Below the pieces are notes generated by a model. It ran no database searches and was not told the origin of the DNA. It saw nothing but the letters and a program-made list of their open reading frames with translations. Shown piece by piece: positions 1 to 11,878 of a stretch of DNA of 64,000 bases; positions within the stretch are counted from its first letter, which is position 1; every line of letters begins with the position of its first letter. This DNA comes from Gracilaria domingensis (taxonomy: Eukaryota; Rhodophyta; Florideophyceae; Gracilariales; Gracilariaceae): contig VCMS01000057.1 of the NCBI GenBank assembly GCA_022539475.1, forward strand, positions 1-64,000, given 5' to 3'. Both the position numbers and the translations under genes were made by a program.

Positions 1-1550
1 ACTTCAGGCGTTTCGATTGTAGGGAGGTTTTGATGAGTTTAGAACGAATGCCAAGGTGAAAAAGTTAAGTGAGGGGCTCGAAGGAGAGGATTTAAATAGG
101 AGTGGAGCAGGCTGAAGAATGTTGAGAAGAGGGTAAGATTCTAGAAAGCGACTTGTATGGAAGAGAAGAGAGGTGGGAGTGGAGAAGTTCTTGCAGCATT
201 CTTCTTTTGAGGTTCCTTGCAACCCGTGTCTAATGGGCAGAGGAGAGGAGAAATCTGCCTCGAGAAGTAGGTCATCATGTTTTTTCTTGGTTTGCAAATG
301 TGTTGAGAGGGGTTCGCCTCTGTGAGAGTAGGTTGGTAGAGGTTGAGTTTTGAACGAAAGAAGAGACACCGGTGGCAGGGTTGCTGGCTTTGGTGCCATG
401 AAGTACTGCGAGAATTCCCTGGCTTCGGGGATGTCCAGCGCTCGTAGCTTGGAGATGACTGGATGCATTGAACGAAAGGACTCCGTTTGGAAGTCCGTTT
501 CGCGGAAGGGAAAACCTTGATAACGCAGAATATGAGTAGCAGTTGTAGGTGTATTGAAGGTGGTTTCTAGGACGTCTGGTCGAGCTGTCAGTTGGCTGTC
601 ATCTGAGATTGCGAGGTTCACCGGAATGGGGGTATAGGGATGCGTACTGTCACCAAGGAATCTGTGGTCAGTGGAAGGACCGAGTCGGAGGTTGAGGAGA
701 TGTGGATATTGTATATTCTCGACGAAGTGTGTAGTTCTGCGTGAATATGCTCGTGTGTCCTTGCCTAGCGGCAGGAAGTCATGACAACCATTGAGGATGT
801 GGCTGCACATTGTTGAAAAGGATACGACGTAACAGAGACTTCTTCATAAAGAGGTGGAAGAGCTTGTCTGATATAGTTGAAAGCGAGGCCGACGAACGAG
901 TCTGTGCCGGGATACTGGGATCGTGCCAGATGACGTCGGGGTCCGGAGAAATGCATGATAAATGCCGTCTTGATAGTCGGGAACGACATGGCGGCCGGAG
1001 TTTCCGAGAAGCCTCAGGGTGTGCGAGTTGCGGTCTGTTTCTTGTTTTCTCTTAGGTTTGTTTGAAGACTGATGAAAGAGGAGTTTGCTGTTCGGATGCG
1101 AGAGCGCAATAGTTGTTTGTAGGTAGAACCTGAACATGGGGTCCCTGAGGTATGAGAGGTAGGGCGGAGTAGTTATTGGTTTTGTTGTATGGATGATGGG
1201 TAGAAGTGTGCAACCCAATGGAGCTTGTGTTTCTTTGCTTCGAGAGAGACTTTTGGAGTGCCAGTATCAGATCGAATGTAACAGGTCAAGCACGGCACAG
1301 TGATGGAGGTCTGGGAAGAGGGAAGAGGGAAAGGTGGATTGCTTGCGAATGTTGATGGAGCTCGTCAGGCAGAAACGCTTTCGAGTTTATATGTGGCGGA
1401 TGGAGGATATGTAGGTTGAGCGTGGTTTAGTGGTGATTGTGGCTTTCTGGAGGTGTGGAGGAGGGGGAGATGGCGCTTACCATGAGGCCTGTGTGAAGGG
1501 ACTGGGAGAGGGCCGAGACTGTACGATCGAATCATTTTCGGTATCATTGG
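1..1550 (-). pseudogene. Decayed Plavaka/Tnp2-like DDE transposase, cut by window edge
   Basis: Read on the minus strand, the stretch below 810 contains a block (MHPVISKLRALDIPEAREF) that matches in order and spacing the block CHPLLASYCADIPEAKDI of the better-preserved transposase at 12.96-15.25 kb. Further upstream, near 1.1 kb, a DPMF...-type segment matches the DPRFSQKRF segment of that protein. The homologous pieces lie in at least two frames, so the gene is frameshifted. Its C-terminal part would lie to the left of the window. The CxxC pair that follows the ADIPEA block in the relative is not visible here. This is an old copy of the same family. The 268-codon open stretch at 4-810 is a remnant rather than a working gene. 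Confidence 0.55.
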
Positions 1551-3144
1551 AGCCCGCTGCCTTTCCCGGTTTTTTTTTACAAGATCGGTTTTAACGACAA
1601 TATCTTTTTTAAGACGCTAAGGTTTTCCTAAAGACTTGTTCTGTGCGCACAGTGCCTTGTGATGTACGAAATAGTGTTAAGATCATGTACAACAGATCGT
1701 CGACGTTACACAAGTGCAGTTTTTGAAAGAAACACGCACGAGTTGAAAGCAAAACGTCTTTTCAAGGGAGGACATTCGAAAGAGCTTCTTTCGGTGAGTA
1801 GCGATGGCGCACTTCCTTTTGGCTCTTCTGGTTAGCCTGCGCAAGAAGTGCACGGGAATAAGTTTTTTTACTGTTCTTACTAACATGTATACAGAGCATG
1901 CTATGGCTTATTTACAATCTGCGCATCGTGACTCTAGGAATCTGAAATTCAAATAGGGATCCCCATAGCGGCTGATTTTAGTTCAATGCAACATATTCTG
2001 TAACTCTTGACCCCGCTGGATTAATATGCTTCACGGGTAAGAAGTGATCCCTGTACATGCTAAAAAATAATTTTCATAATCGAGGTGTACTGCGCGAGTT
2101 GAATATAATATGCATATGTTGGCTTCGAAGTGCTCTGCTTAAAGAGTTTTTGAATAAATATATTACAACCAAGACCTAAAAACGGTTTGGGCAGAAGTAA
2201 AACTTTTGACGTGCAATGTCGATAGTCACGTGTTTCAGCGATATGTCAGAAAGTAGTGGTTTGCACAAATTTAAGATTTATTGATTGAAATGTCATGTTA
2301 TAGCATAACACTTATTTTTTATATCGATCTAAAATCCATCTGCATGTTGACGTAGGCATACACCAGGTTTTGAAAAGAGCGAGAGGTGTTTTTAAACATG
2401 AGCCATAGTGCAATGCGCGCACCTTACTGCTTATACTGTGGGCCTCAATATTGAGAAAACACAGTACCAATACCATCGCTTTCGCTATTTTACAGGAAAT
2501 ATCTATTGCTGCGCAGAGAGTATCTGCAAAATCATCAGTCTAGTTATGAAGAATTTTATTTTAGTGTCAAATACATAAAGGACGACACGATAGAACTTTA
2601 CGGCGATGTGGACCTTTCAATCTAATAACGGTCCCTTCAAAAAACTTTATCACTTGCTCCAGTTAGTGTAAACATATCCTTTCGAAAATTCGCTTTTTAT
2701 TTCAGAGCTTAGCTGCAAGACAACGTTTTTCGTAGAGAACCCAAAAAACAAGTCCAAAGTTCTTACAAAAGAAACCAAAGATATATTTTCTTTCACGTCT
2801 CTCAAAACAACCCGAAAAAAACCTGATTAAAAGAAACGTGTGGGAAATCTCATGAAAAGAGGAAAAGATTTGCCCTTACAATTGGAACAAATATAAAGAC
2901 AACTTTTGTCTCAAATATAAGAAAATGTTGTATATGTGACTTGTGTTTTTTCACCTTCAGTACAGGCAACTGTGCATCAGTTGACACACAAATCGATATA
3001 ACATAAACACAAATTGATACAGGACGTGGAACTTGAAAATTATGTGGAGGTGATAATGGGTGCAATCTTTCACATAGAAGCCTTCACTGTCTGGTCATTT
3101 CATAAACCACTAATTGGAACCCGTAGGAGAGATGTGAAATGTGC
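1551..3144. other. Gene-poor AT-rich stretch
   Basis: Only short, compositionally simple reading frames are present. I see no protein signature, no RNA-gene structure and no obvious repeat ends here. Confidence 0.5.
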
Positions 3145-5440
3145 TCAAATCTCGCCTCTGACTGGGTGTGGTGATAGAACAGTGGAGGGCTGAGATGACT
3201 TAGTGACACTTTTTTCAGTAATATGTTTTGGGAAAATATTTATAGCTTGTCTTAATTTTAACACTCTGAAAGTGGATTGCAGATACGACTGGTTATTAAC
3301 GGCACGAGTTGTGTCCACTACCATGTATTCAGCCCAACCTGTACTATGCATCTGGGATACTCTTTGTGGTGGCAATTCATCGTCCTGTGTTCTTGCAAAA
3401 GTGGAAATATAGTCTGTTCGCTTCTGGAAACTAAGGCTAGTTTTGTGGGCTATGTTCTCGGTAATGGCGGGACGAAGCGGGTAGGCAGCATGGCTGAGCA
3501 CTCGAAAAATTAAAGAAATTTGGCAATATTGGAGAAATTCCATTTTTGCGCAGCGCAGTTGTCCTCTTAGGTCCCTAGTTTTTTGTAGAGGTTCATATTC
3601 GCCGCACACCCATTCACTCTTTTCCCAGGCTCGGAAACCTACTCTTCTCAAACTGCACTCGTGCTAGCTTGTCGCTTCCACGCATTTTCCTCCATGTTGC
3701 ATGCCATCGCAACTCATCCCTCAATCAGCCACCGATCACTTTCTTTACCCGCAAGTCCACCACCACCCCCTACACCCGCTATTTAACCAATTATCATCGC
3801 CACTCTGGAAGTCCAACGACCGTGTCGCCACTCCCCTCACTCTCCGTCTCCGCAAACGTCATTTTTTTAGACCGTCAGGTAGGCAACCCTTCCCCATTCT
3901 CGTATACGCGTGCAGATATCTCGCCACAAAAGCGGCATTCTACATCCCTCTCCATGCGCTTCTCTCCCCTCACGCCGCACTCTTGAAAATCTGGGCCGCC
4001 ATTTCGAGCATTGGCCATAGCTTCTGGCGTATGGCCGAAATCGCAGTCAATACCGGAAGCCTCGAAGTTGCATTCTGCAACACCACTGTTTTCGCAGCAC
4101 CTTCCTTTTCTCCTTGCGCTTCTTATTCTCGCACACAGAAAAGAACTCTTCTTAGTCCTTAAACCTACCACATATCTGACTTCGTTGATGACTAAAATGG
4201 AACCCTCTTTCTGTGCCACAAATCTCCAGGCAACTTGCTGACTTATATTTCAATTCTGTGTGTTCGTATGGGCGTAATTGAAATAGATGGTGGCTCTCAC
4301 TAGAATCGAGAAGTCAATACGATACACTAGGCAATGTAATAGTAGTGCTGAGCTTGTTCGACACTTCTAATTGTGTCGACGCCGCTGTTATGTTCACGAC
4401 CTAAGGGTCATCCTCGTTGAGTCTCTGTTAATTCTAGTTCTCTCGTCTGGGTCAGACGCTCTTCCGTGAATATCTCTCCCATCTTTCTATGCTAAGTTGT
4501 TCTCACTATTTCATCTCCTTATTACATTAAATAGTGTTTTAAACTAACGTTGCCCATATCGACCTGAGTACTGTTGCATCATCTTTACTAGCTTATTCTT
4601 TTTTCTTGTATGTTATTTAAAAAAGTAATCTAGTAGGCGTCATGCTTTTAAAAACAGTAGCCATAATGTTGGTCTGCACGAGCTCTCGCTCACACGCGGC
4701 CTTGCTCGGAGAGCACAGAAAGAATGGGCAAGGACTACCCGGCGCCGGTTCTGCTCAGAAAAGATGTTTGAGCAAATTCCGAGAGTAGCTGTTTGGCACG
4801 TCGGGAACCTCAGCAGCATATGTCAACACAATATTTACTGAGGTCCAAAAAGTAGCCTCTTCGCGAGAAAAGCTGCACAAGCGCGCTTGAGAGATGGCGC
4901 GCCCGCTGCATCGGCGCCATCCTGCCTGCAATCCGCAGGTGAGCCTAACTCGGCAAAAAGACTGCCGGTCGGCAGCAAGGCGCAAACGCGGTATGGATTA
5001 CATGCTATGGAAGACCTCACCGAAGACGCACGCAAGAAGCCGACGAAGATGAGGAAGTGAATACGGATCTTGCATTGCGCAGGCATATAACAGCAGTGCG
5101 GCCGCTCAGCTATTTTCTAGCAGGGACACCAGAATGATTACGCTTGACTAGCAGATCAAAACAACGTAATACTACTCGAAGCTACGCACATCATTAAATC
5201 GGTCTTCTCCATTTGAATAACGCTCTTTCAGACCATTGGAATGGTCCCTACTGAACAAGGGATGAAGCGCCTACAATACACACTCGAACTGGATATCCTT
5301 TACATTTGATATTAAGTGTGGCCCGAAACTATTTTGAGTGCATTTTGCCATTTCTTTGAGATGCAATAATATCCTTATATGATGCCACAAATCATTTCAA
5401 TGCCTCGAATTCGCCCATATCTAATGTTACCTTGTGACGT
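3145..5440. other. Unassigned stretch with overlapping short ORFs on both strands
   Basis: Open frames of 70-170 codons overlap on opposite strands between 3.15 and 4.24 kb (for example 3145-3651 minus and 3701-4162 plus). None shows a motif, signal peptide or conserved-looking block. 4.24-5.44 kb has still less coding character. No function is assigned. Confidence 0.4.
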
Positions 5441-5447
5441 GGGTCGC

Positions 5448-5743
5448 CGTCGCGGCGCTCTCATCAGAATAAGCCACAATTCGCGGGGCGGGCGCGCACT
5501 ACGGTCACTGGAGGTACTGGGATAGCGCTCACCTATAAAAGCCTGCGTGCGCTTGCTATATCCGTGGACGAGGATTGAACGGAGCGCACGTTAGCGACAT
5601 ACGCTTGCTTCACATACAGGGTGCCGTGCGACTTACATAAGAGTGTTGCCATCGAACGTAAAGGACAAACGGCTACTGCTGAGCTCGCCTTCGCTACACA
5701 TACGGCGCCTACGACTCAACGGGCACGCGCGTCGCGGCGCTCT
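5448..5743. repeat. 14-bp direct repeat flanking a TATA-box segment
   Basis: The sequence CGTCGCGGCGCTCT occurs at 5448-5461 and again at 5730-5743, 282 bp apart, in a locally GC-rich patch. It may be chance in CG-rich sequence or the remnant of a small element. No other terminal structure was found. Confidence 0.35.
5534..5541 (+). promoter_or_regulatory. Candidate TATA box (TATAAAAG)
   Basis: A good TATA-box match sits 87 bp upstream of a 60-codon ORF (5621-5803, plus) that is rich in Ala, Thr and Arg and has no recognised domain. No transcript evidence is available, so the pairing is inference. The small ORF is weakly supported and is not listed separately. Confidence 0.3.
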
Positions 5744-5803
5744 GACCGTGTATGCCAGGCTGTGTGGGCTGTGTCTGGAGTGATGGCACGAGTGGCTATG
5801 TAA

Positions 5804-7481
5804 CCGCCAGCCACACAGCTGCTTAGCCAAAAAAAATGGAGATTTTGTTGCTATTTGAAATGCTATTGATATTGGGTTTTGATACTGAATATATCCCAAT
5901 ATGTTTTATTCAAATGGTTTCGCAAGTATGAATGGTGAAGCACCATTTTCCACTTAGGATCATGTCATCCACTGCTTTGACCGGCGTAAGCATTTGTTTT
6001 ATTTTAAACGCATTTGAATATACTGCTCACAGAGATGTAATAGCGTAAATGGCTAACTATCGAATTGCAGTTGGTCACCATTTTTCAATCCTAGCAAATG
6101 CTTCGAGCATTTCGGGACCGCATACGCAGCGGAGGGCGTATCGCCAAGCCTCCTCTGGCTTGACTATTGGGCAGGTGATCGACGCGCTGCGCCGACATCA
6201 TGTGTGCTGATCAATCCGCAGTCCTTCATGATTGCCGACGGCCGCGCCGCTCTGTTCGCCGCGTCGGCAATGTCCAGTCCAGAACAAGGCAAGCGTGCAG
6301 AAGCCGGCCTCAAAGGGGACCCCGCAGGAAGTCGAGGCGCTTCGCTGTGGCGTGCAGAAATTATTGGTGAGCTTGGCCGCTTGGAGTGTTTCTCCCGTCA
6401 TACTGCGAGAGAATGCCAACCACTCCTTTCAACCCGTACGAATCAGCGTAGACCTCAAGATTAAATGGACGCAATCTGTCCGCCACACGAATCACACAGA
6501 CTTCAGAACAGAAGAGCCGGGACAAAAACCGTGTTCCTTCTCGCCTGATATTGCGGAATATATCGACGGGCTCCTTCACTGCTCTTCTAGGCCTCACCAT
6601 CCGCGCGTCGTTCTACAAATCGCAAGTTCTGTGGCCTGACATCCAATCCGCCCTTGCGTTAATACCTACCCTCGTGGTTTCTGAGAAATCTCGTCTTTCT
6701 TCGCGAGTGTTGCCGGCCCTTCATGTTCACCTTCGGCCTGAACGGATGCACAGGTTCTGTGTGAATCCGAAGCGAGTTACCCCCTGAGCTTGGTGTAAGC
6801 CAATGGGTGACGCCGGCTAAGGTGATAGGAAAGAGCCATAAGCCTTCCCAGACAATACTCCCTCTCCGATCAATCTCCCATGTTTGGCTATCACCGCATG
6901 ATGTCTTCAGATCTAGCCTGTTGCCAGTAATGAGTCGACGCGAAGCTATCCGCGTTCAACTGTCTGGCTTTTCATATTTGCCAATAACCGTCTTCCACGC
7001 AATGACAAGCACATCCCCTTTCGGAATCAAGAACCTATGTCTATGCCACTCTCGGTTGGAAATAGATCTTTGGTCACTCGCCTACGAAATGTCTTTCGTT
7101 GCTCTGTTGGCTAATGGTGCTTGCACTCACAAGAACACGTCGTTTGGCAGAACTCTTCTCGAAGAAAGGACTCTTACCTGCAATGTCCCACAACAGACTC
7201 GTCTGCCTATGCTCCTCCCTGGCCTCTCCAGCGGCACTCATCGGGCCTTCAGAAGTCATTCGCATCATGGATAGCTGCGGTAAAGCACACTCCTGTAATC
7301 TATTGGTCATGCAGCCCTGCGGCATTTCGAATACCGGTTTCTCAAGGCCACTCCTCATCCCCTCGCTACTCCTCGCAATTTATTTGCGGGCGGAGAACCA
7401 AAACCGGTTAGGTTACAACGGCAGGAGGTCATCCGCTCCTACGCTATGCATCGTGAAGAAGACCACCGCCAGTAAGGATTC
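5804..7481. other. Unassigned stretch
   Basis: Several overlapping open frames of 70-160 codons lie on both strands (for example 6232-6639 and 7099-7581 plus). None has a recognisable motif, and none is clearly favoured over its antisense partner. Confidence 0.35.
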
Positions 7482-9578
7482 TTGGAGCGCCGATTCATCC
7501 GGCACATGCGTACCGTCATCAGCCTGTGGCACAACATGTTGTCACCGATTCCAACCATTTTCGGTTCTCTCCATGGCTTGAAGGAGCGCAGTGTCAGTGA
7601 ACCTACAAATGAGGTGTATCCTGTTCCAAATGAGGAAAGCGCTGCACAGGATATGAATTCTCGCTACTCTCGCTTTGTCTCAAGGGAAAGCAGTTCAGAG
7701 AGCCAGCGAGAAGTTCATGTCCCGAGGCCTAATCGTCATTCACTGGAAGAGGTGGTTCGAAACCACAGAGGTAACGCCAATCATCCACAGCAGTCCGAAC
7801 AACGCAATTTGCGAGAGAATGAATTAGGCTCTCGCGGGAACCCGCGAAATGGTATGGGTCAATCTCTTGATGACGAAATGAATCTGCGGTCGTCAAACTC
7901 AGAAAACGTTTTACCCCATCACCAGACTGAGGATGACCAGGATCATTATTTGCGCGCACCTGGACATGATGGGCAATTTAGTTCAAGACAGGGCGATAGT
8001 GATGTGCATCAGCGCACCAGTTCTCCTCCGCATAGCCGTTTTAGCCAGGAAGAAGAAGAAGATGCAGAAGTAGAGGATATGAATCGCAACAGTGTGGAAC
8101 ACAGTCACATTGGCATGGGAGATCAACAATCGGCCCTTGTTCACACAGGGGAGTGCATCCATAATGAAGACTCAATGCACCAAGTAGAAGTGCCTCGTGA
8201 GGTGTTGGACAATGATGGAGATGACGCGGATGACGAACATATCAGTCATCCCCACACTGACCCCAACCCGTCAAATTTGTATCATGGAAATGATGTTGAC
8301 GATGATCAGTTGGCTTCACATCATCCTTTCGGCCTGGTCAATCCCGATGTTGGTCATTCGGACGATGGCGAAGCACGTGACGATAGTCATACGTTGGCAC
8401 TTTCAGAGCCTCAGCAGGGAATTGAGTTGCAAGTTCGACTGGAGGAAGAATCACAGGATTGTTACGCGCCGGAGCGCCCCCGATCACCCTCAACGGATCA
8501 GGAACATCAGCATCAAGGAAAGCATTTCGGTACCTTTTCTACGCGCGATGAAAAGATTAAGGGCGGTCAGCTTGGCGATATTATAGAAAGCAAGAGCGGG
8601 GGACATTTACTGGGTGCGAGTAGAGACCGTGGGGCACCTAGTGGTATGCAACGCACGAAGGAAGAGAATCAACATACCACCAATTTGAAAAGGTCAGTAG
8701 AAAACTTCACTGAGCATCAGAGTCCTGAAAATAGCACAGGGCATGGTGCGGTTTATGGCGGTCGTGACGATGACAGTGGACACCCGGAACGCCGGGTGCT
8801 TACTGGTCTATATGAGAAAGATTCTGATGTTCAACAGCTTGACTCAAATAGTCGTGTGCGAAGTATTGTAGGAGAGATTAACGAAATGTCTGCAGGCGGT
8901 ATGCACTCAGATGAAAGCGAGATTACGCGAAAGGGCGATTTCAAAGAGGAGAACGACGAGAACGGAAGCGAAGCGCATCAAGGAAAGGCTACTCGGGGAA
9001 TGCTCGAAACTGGAACTATTGTGAATGGCAGGGACGGGGTGAGAAGAGGTTCACCGATATTACAACCCTCCAGTGCTGTTTCGAGAGCACACAGTGGCAA
9101 CGAGGAGGATCCCACGTTGGACATGCCCAATCGGGCATCATTTGAAGGGCAAAACGATCCAGTGAACACGTCCAGCAGTGACAGCTCAAGAGAGATGATC
9201 CCTCTTGTACATTCAGCGAATAGCTTTAAGGTGATGAGAATCAAATCATCCACACAGAGACAGGAGAAAATGGTCATCGAGAGTCAAGGCGCTACTGAAT
9301 GCAAGTTACAAGCTTCCATGAGAAATGGCCATAGTGTTCCGATTGGATGCGATAAAGGAGTAATGCGGAATAGGAAGGCAGAAATTCATCAGGAGAGTTA
9401 TGAAGATAACTCGACCACAGGAGGAGGAGGGCGACATCGCGTTGAGGCAGTTGCAAGTTTGGCAAATCTTCTAAACCCGACGTCGTTTGACAGCGGTCCT
9501 CGAAGAAGTGCTTACAATCGAAGACAGGAAGGAGAAGGAGAAGAAGGGGGAAAAGAAGCACATGTCCGGGGAAAATGA
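7482..9578 (+). CDS. Hypothetical acidic, low-complexity 698-residue protein
   Basis: This is the longest uninterrupted ORF in the window. The first 30 or so residues are mixed and partly hydrophobic (ISLWHNMLSPIPTIFGSL). The rest is rich in Ser, Glu, Asp, His, Gln, Asn, Arg and Gly with few large hydrophobics, as expected of a disordered protein. Acidic clusters (an EEEEEDAEVED run near residue 190; DNDGDDADDEH near 240) alternate with His-rich segments. No enzyme motif, zinc finger, coiled coil or repeat unit is evident. Near the end a second frame (9487-9702) stays open and could extend the protein by a frameshift or splice. It is intact for 2.1 kb among decayed elements, which favours a real gene, but low complexity can also keep frames open by chance. 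Function is unknown. Confidence 0.5.
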   Translation: MERRFIRHMRTVISLWHNMLSPIPTIFGSLHGLKERSVSEPTNEVYPVPNEESAAQDMNSRYSRFVSRESSSESQREVHVPRPNRHSLEEVVRNHRGNANHPQQSEQRNLRENELGSRGNPRNGMGQSLDDEMNLRSSNSENVLPHHQTEDDQDHYLRAPGHDGQFSSRQGDSDVHQRTSSPPHSRFSQEEEEDAEVEDMNRNSVEHSHIGMGDQQSALVHTGECIHNEDSMHQVEVPREVLDNDGDDADDEHISHPHTDPNPSNLYHGNDVDDDQLASHHPFGLVNPDVGHSDDGEARDDSHTLALSEPQQGIELQVRLEEESQDCYAPERPRSPSTDQEHQHQGKHFGTFSTRDEKIKGGQLGDIIESKSGGHLLGASRDRGAPSGMQRTKEENQHTTNLKRSVENFTEHQSPENSTGHGAVYGGRDDDSGHPERRVLTGLYEKDSDVQQLDSNSRVRSIVGEINEMSAGGMHSDESEITRKGDFKEENDENGSEAHQGKATRGMLETGTIVNGRDGVRRGSPILQPSSAVSRAHSGNEEDPTLDMPNRASFEGQNDPVNTSSSDSSREMIPLVHSANSFKVMRIKSSTQRQEKMVIESQGATECKLQASMRNGHSVPIGCDKGVMRNRKAEIHQESYEDNSTTGGGGRHRVEAVASLANLLNPTSFDSGPRRSAYNRRQEGEGEEGGKEAHVRGK

Positions 9579-9702
9579 AGTGCCTGCTGATGGCGTTGAA
9601 CTCGATCCCATATGTGTTCTTTCGAATCTTGGCAAAGGATTACCGGTAGCATGGAAGTCGATTGTATCCAACTGCACTGGAGCTTCGCAGCCGCCAGTAT
9701 GA

Positions 9703-11430
9703 GTTCTTTTGGTACAATGGAAGTACACAGTCGATCTGGGAATTGCACACTGTTGCGGCGTACGACTGCTTGTGAGTTGCCGTTTTATAGCTCACGAATG
9801 AGTGGGACAACGTTGACCTATCGCTGATGTCGCAGGTACCTGCATCAAGATTGCAACAACAGTATGTGCTACCGGGTGGTATTGCAGAGTCTGGGAACAA
9901 CGGAGAGCTTGATTCCAACCTGGAATCAATTCACCGACTTGACCGCTATGTTTCCTATGATGTGAGAGATGTAGTATTCGAGATTGGAAGGTATTCAGGG
10001 CCACGACTTGAGGGAATGAAGAGTATTGTCGCGACCGAAAGTTCTAATTGTGTCACGAGATGTTCTTTCTGTCTAAACTCGTTCTGGGGTCTGAGCGTGC
10101 CGGGTTCTGAATGGATTGCGCTTCTCTGGAAGGAGCATTGCGATCATATGATGACCACCGGATAGCTCTGATTTGGCGCGGTGCGACTGGGTGGCATTCT
10201 ACGCTTCTATGATCCGTCAGAAGTTTGCATGTGAGAACAGGAGTACTACATCGAGGCTTCACTTACTGGCGCTGCATATGAATCTTGACATATAAGGCAT
10301 AACTGCGAAGTGGTGAAACCTCCATTGCTGAAACCCTTTGCGAAATCCCTTCCGAACCAGTAATAGTTGAAGCTTTTCAAGCATAAGAGAATAGCTGCGG
10401 TCAGGTGCAGCGGTCGATAATCTGTGTCAGGTTCGTGGAGGTCAATAATGAAATCGCTCTGATGCACAGGCTTTTATGGCGGTCCGTTGTGGGGGTCAGA
10501 TGATGAGCATACACCCGAAGGCTTGAAGACTGGGAGTACGACAAGTGCGCTTGGGGTAGGGGGCATTTGTTCGCAATCCTGAACGTGTTCGGACAGACAA
10601 CAGACTTAGGGAAGCAAAGAACTGTGAACGCGTATATGGGACGCTGTATAAGGATAGGATTTGTATAGCTGACTATTGTATATTGTAAGGATAGATGTGT
10701 GCAGGGGGATTGCACACCAGCGATTTGCGTTTGTGGCGTTTCGGAGCCGAGGTTTCAAAGACTTGTGTGAATATTTTTGTGGATAGTAAACTTGGATGTT
10801 TATGATAGAACTTGTGAATGGAAGATGCATAACAGGTATTGATACAGCGAGATAGAGTGAGAGTAGGCAGGGGAGCTGACTGGCGCGATGGATTCACTCT
10901 GTTGCTGACGATGAGCGGTCTTCCAGCTCGAAAAGTTCGAGACGTCTCATTATATTGGCGAAGTCATTAATATCAATGTGCTCCTTGCTCCGCAGAGCGG
11001 GGGGGGTGTATGAAGGGTACTTCATACATGCGTGAACCCTTACCCCGCATAGTTTGCGTCAGCCATGCCGTCGACCGCGAGTTGAAGACCAAGAGACTGG
11101 CATAAAGCTCTGCAGTTCGCAACAACGCCCCATTTAGTCACGGCAGACATTCGCCTGCAGTCTATCTTCTTTCAAAGATCTACAGTCAAGGAAATCCTGA
11201 GTGTTGCCGATACGGGTGAATAGTTCACCTGAATGGTCAAAAGATGTTGAAGACTTACACGCCTAATCTGGATTTGCAACGGTTCTTTCCGTTTTTGGAA
11301 AAGAAGACGGCCGTACTGCTTCACCCATCCAGAGCACGTGATGCAGATCCACTTGCATCGAAGATGGCCGGACAGGTTGTTGCAGAAGGACATCGTCAGA
11401 CATGTCATAATGTCATTCTGTCGTACTGGC
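9703..11430. other. Unassigned stretch downstream of the acidic ORF
   Basis: It contains one plausible plus-strand frame, 9827-10165 (112 codons, with a C-rich patch CVTRCSFCLNSFWG), that might be a 3' exon of the preceding gene, plus short minus-strand frames. Nothing is recognised. Confidence 0.3.
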
Positions 11431-11878
11431 AGCGGGCGAGGACAAGTTGTGTTACGGTCGCTACCTTAACACAACTTGACTACCCTGCCCGCGGGCACGT
11501 TACGTTTTGGCTGGCGTTGCCTGCGTTGCGTGTTTTGGGAGGTCTGTTGACGCTACCAGAACGAGGCAAAAACGTGCCCGCGGGCGGTTGGGTCCGGTTG
11601 TGTTAGGGTAGCTACCCTAACACGACCGGACCCCCCCGCCCGCGGGCATAAAATCGCACATTTTTCAAAAAATCGGCCGAAATGTGCCCGCGGGTGGGGG
11701 GGTCCGGTCGTGTTAGGGTAGCTACCCTAACACAACCTGACCCCCCCGTCCGCGGGCATAAAAAAGCACATTTTTAAAAACCCGGCCAAAACGTGGCCGC
11801 GGACAGGGGGGTCCGGTTGTGTTAGGGTAGCCACCCTAACACAACCGACCCCCCCCCCCCCCCGCGCCCGTGGGCACG
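11431..11878. repeat. Tandem array of GC-rich palindromes with TTAGGG head-to-head cores
   Basis: Three clear units begin with GGTCCGG at 11591, 11701 and 11810 (period 109-110 bp). A diverged fourth unit lies near 11443. Each core contains the self-complementary TTAGGGTAGCTACCCTAA or a one-base variant, flanked outward by GTCCGG/CCGGAC, a C/G run and CCCGCGGGC. Nearly a whole unit of about 70 bp is therefore an inverted repeat. The linkers share a pattern of CACATTTTT followed by an A-run and CGGCC. TTAGGG is the telomere repeat of many eukaryotes, but here it occurs once per arm and head-to-head, not as a tandem telomeric tract. Origin is unknown: satellite or fold-back element. Confidence 0.85.

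Noticed and set aside
11591-11850. Internal telomere or chromosome fusion site
   Set aside because: Each arm holds one TTAGGG, not a tandem run, and the motif recurs with a 110-bp period inside a larger palindrome.
11431-11878. CRISPR-like array
   Set aside because: Units are near-identical across their whole length with no unique spacers, and the context is eukaryotic.
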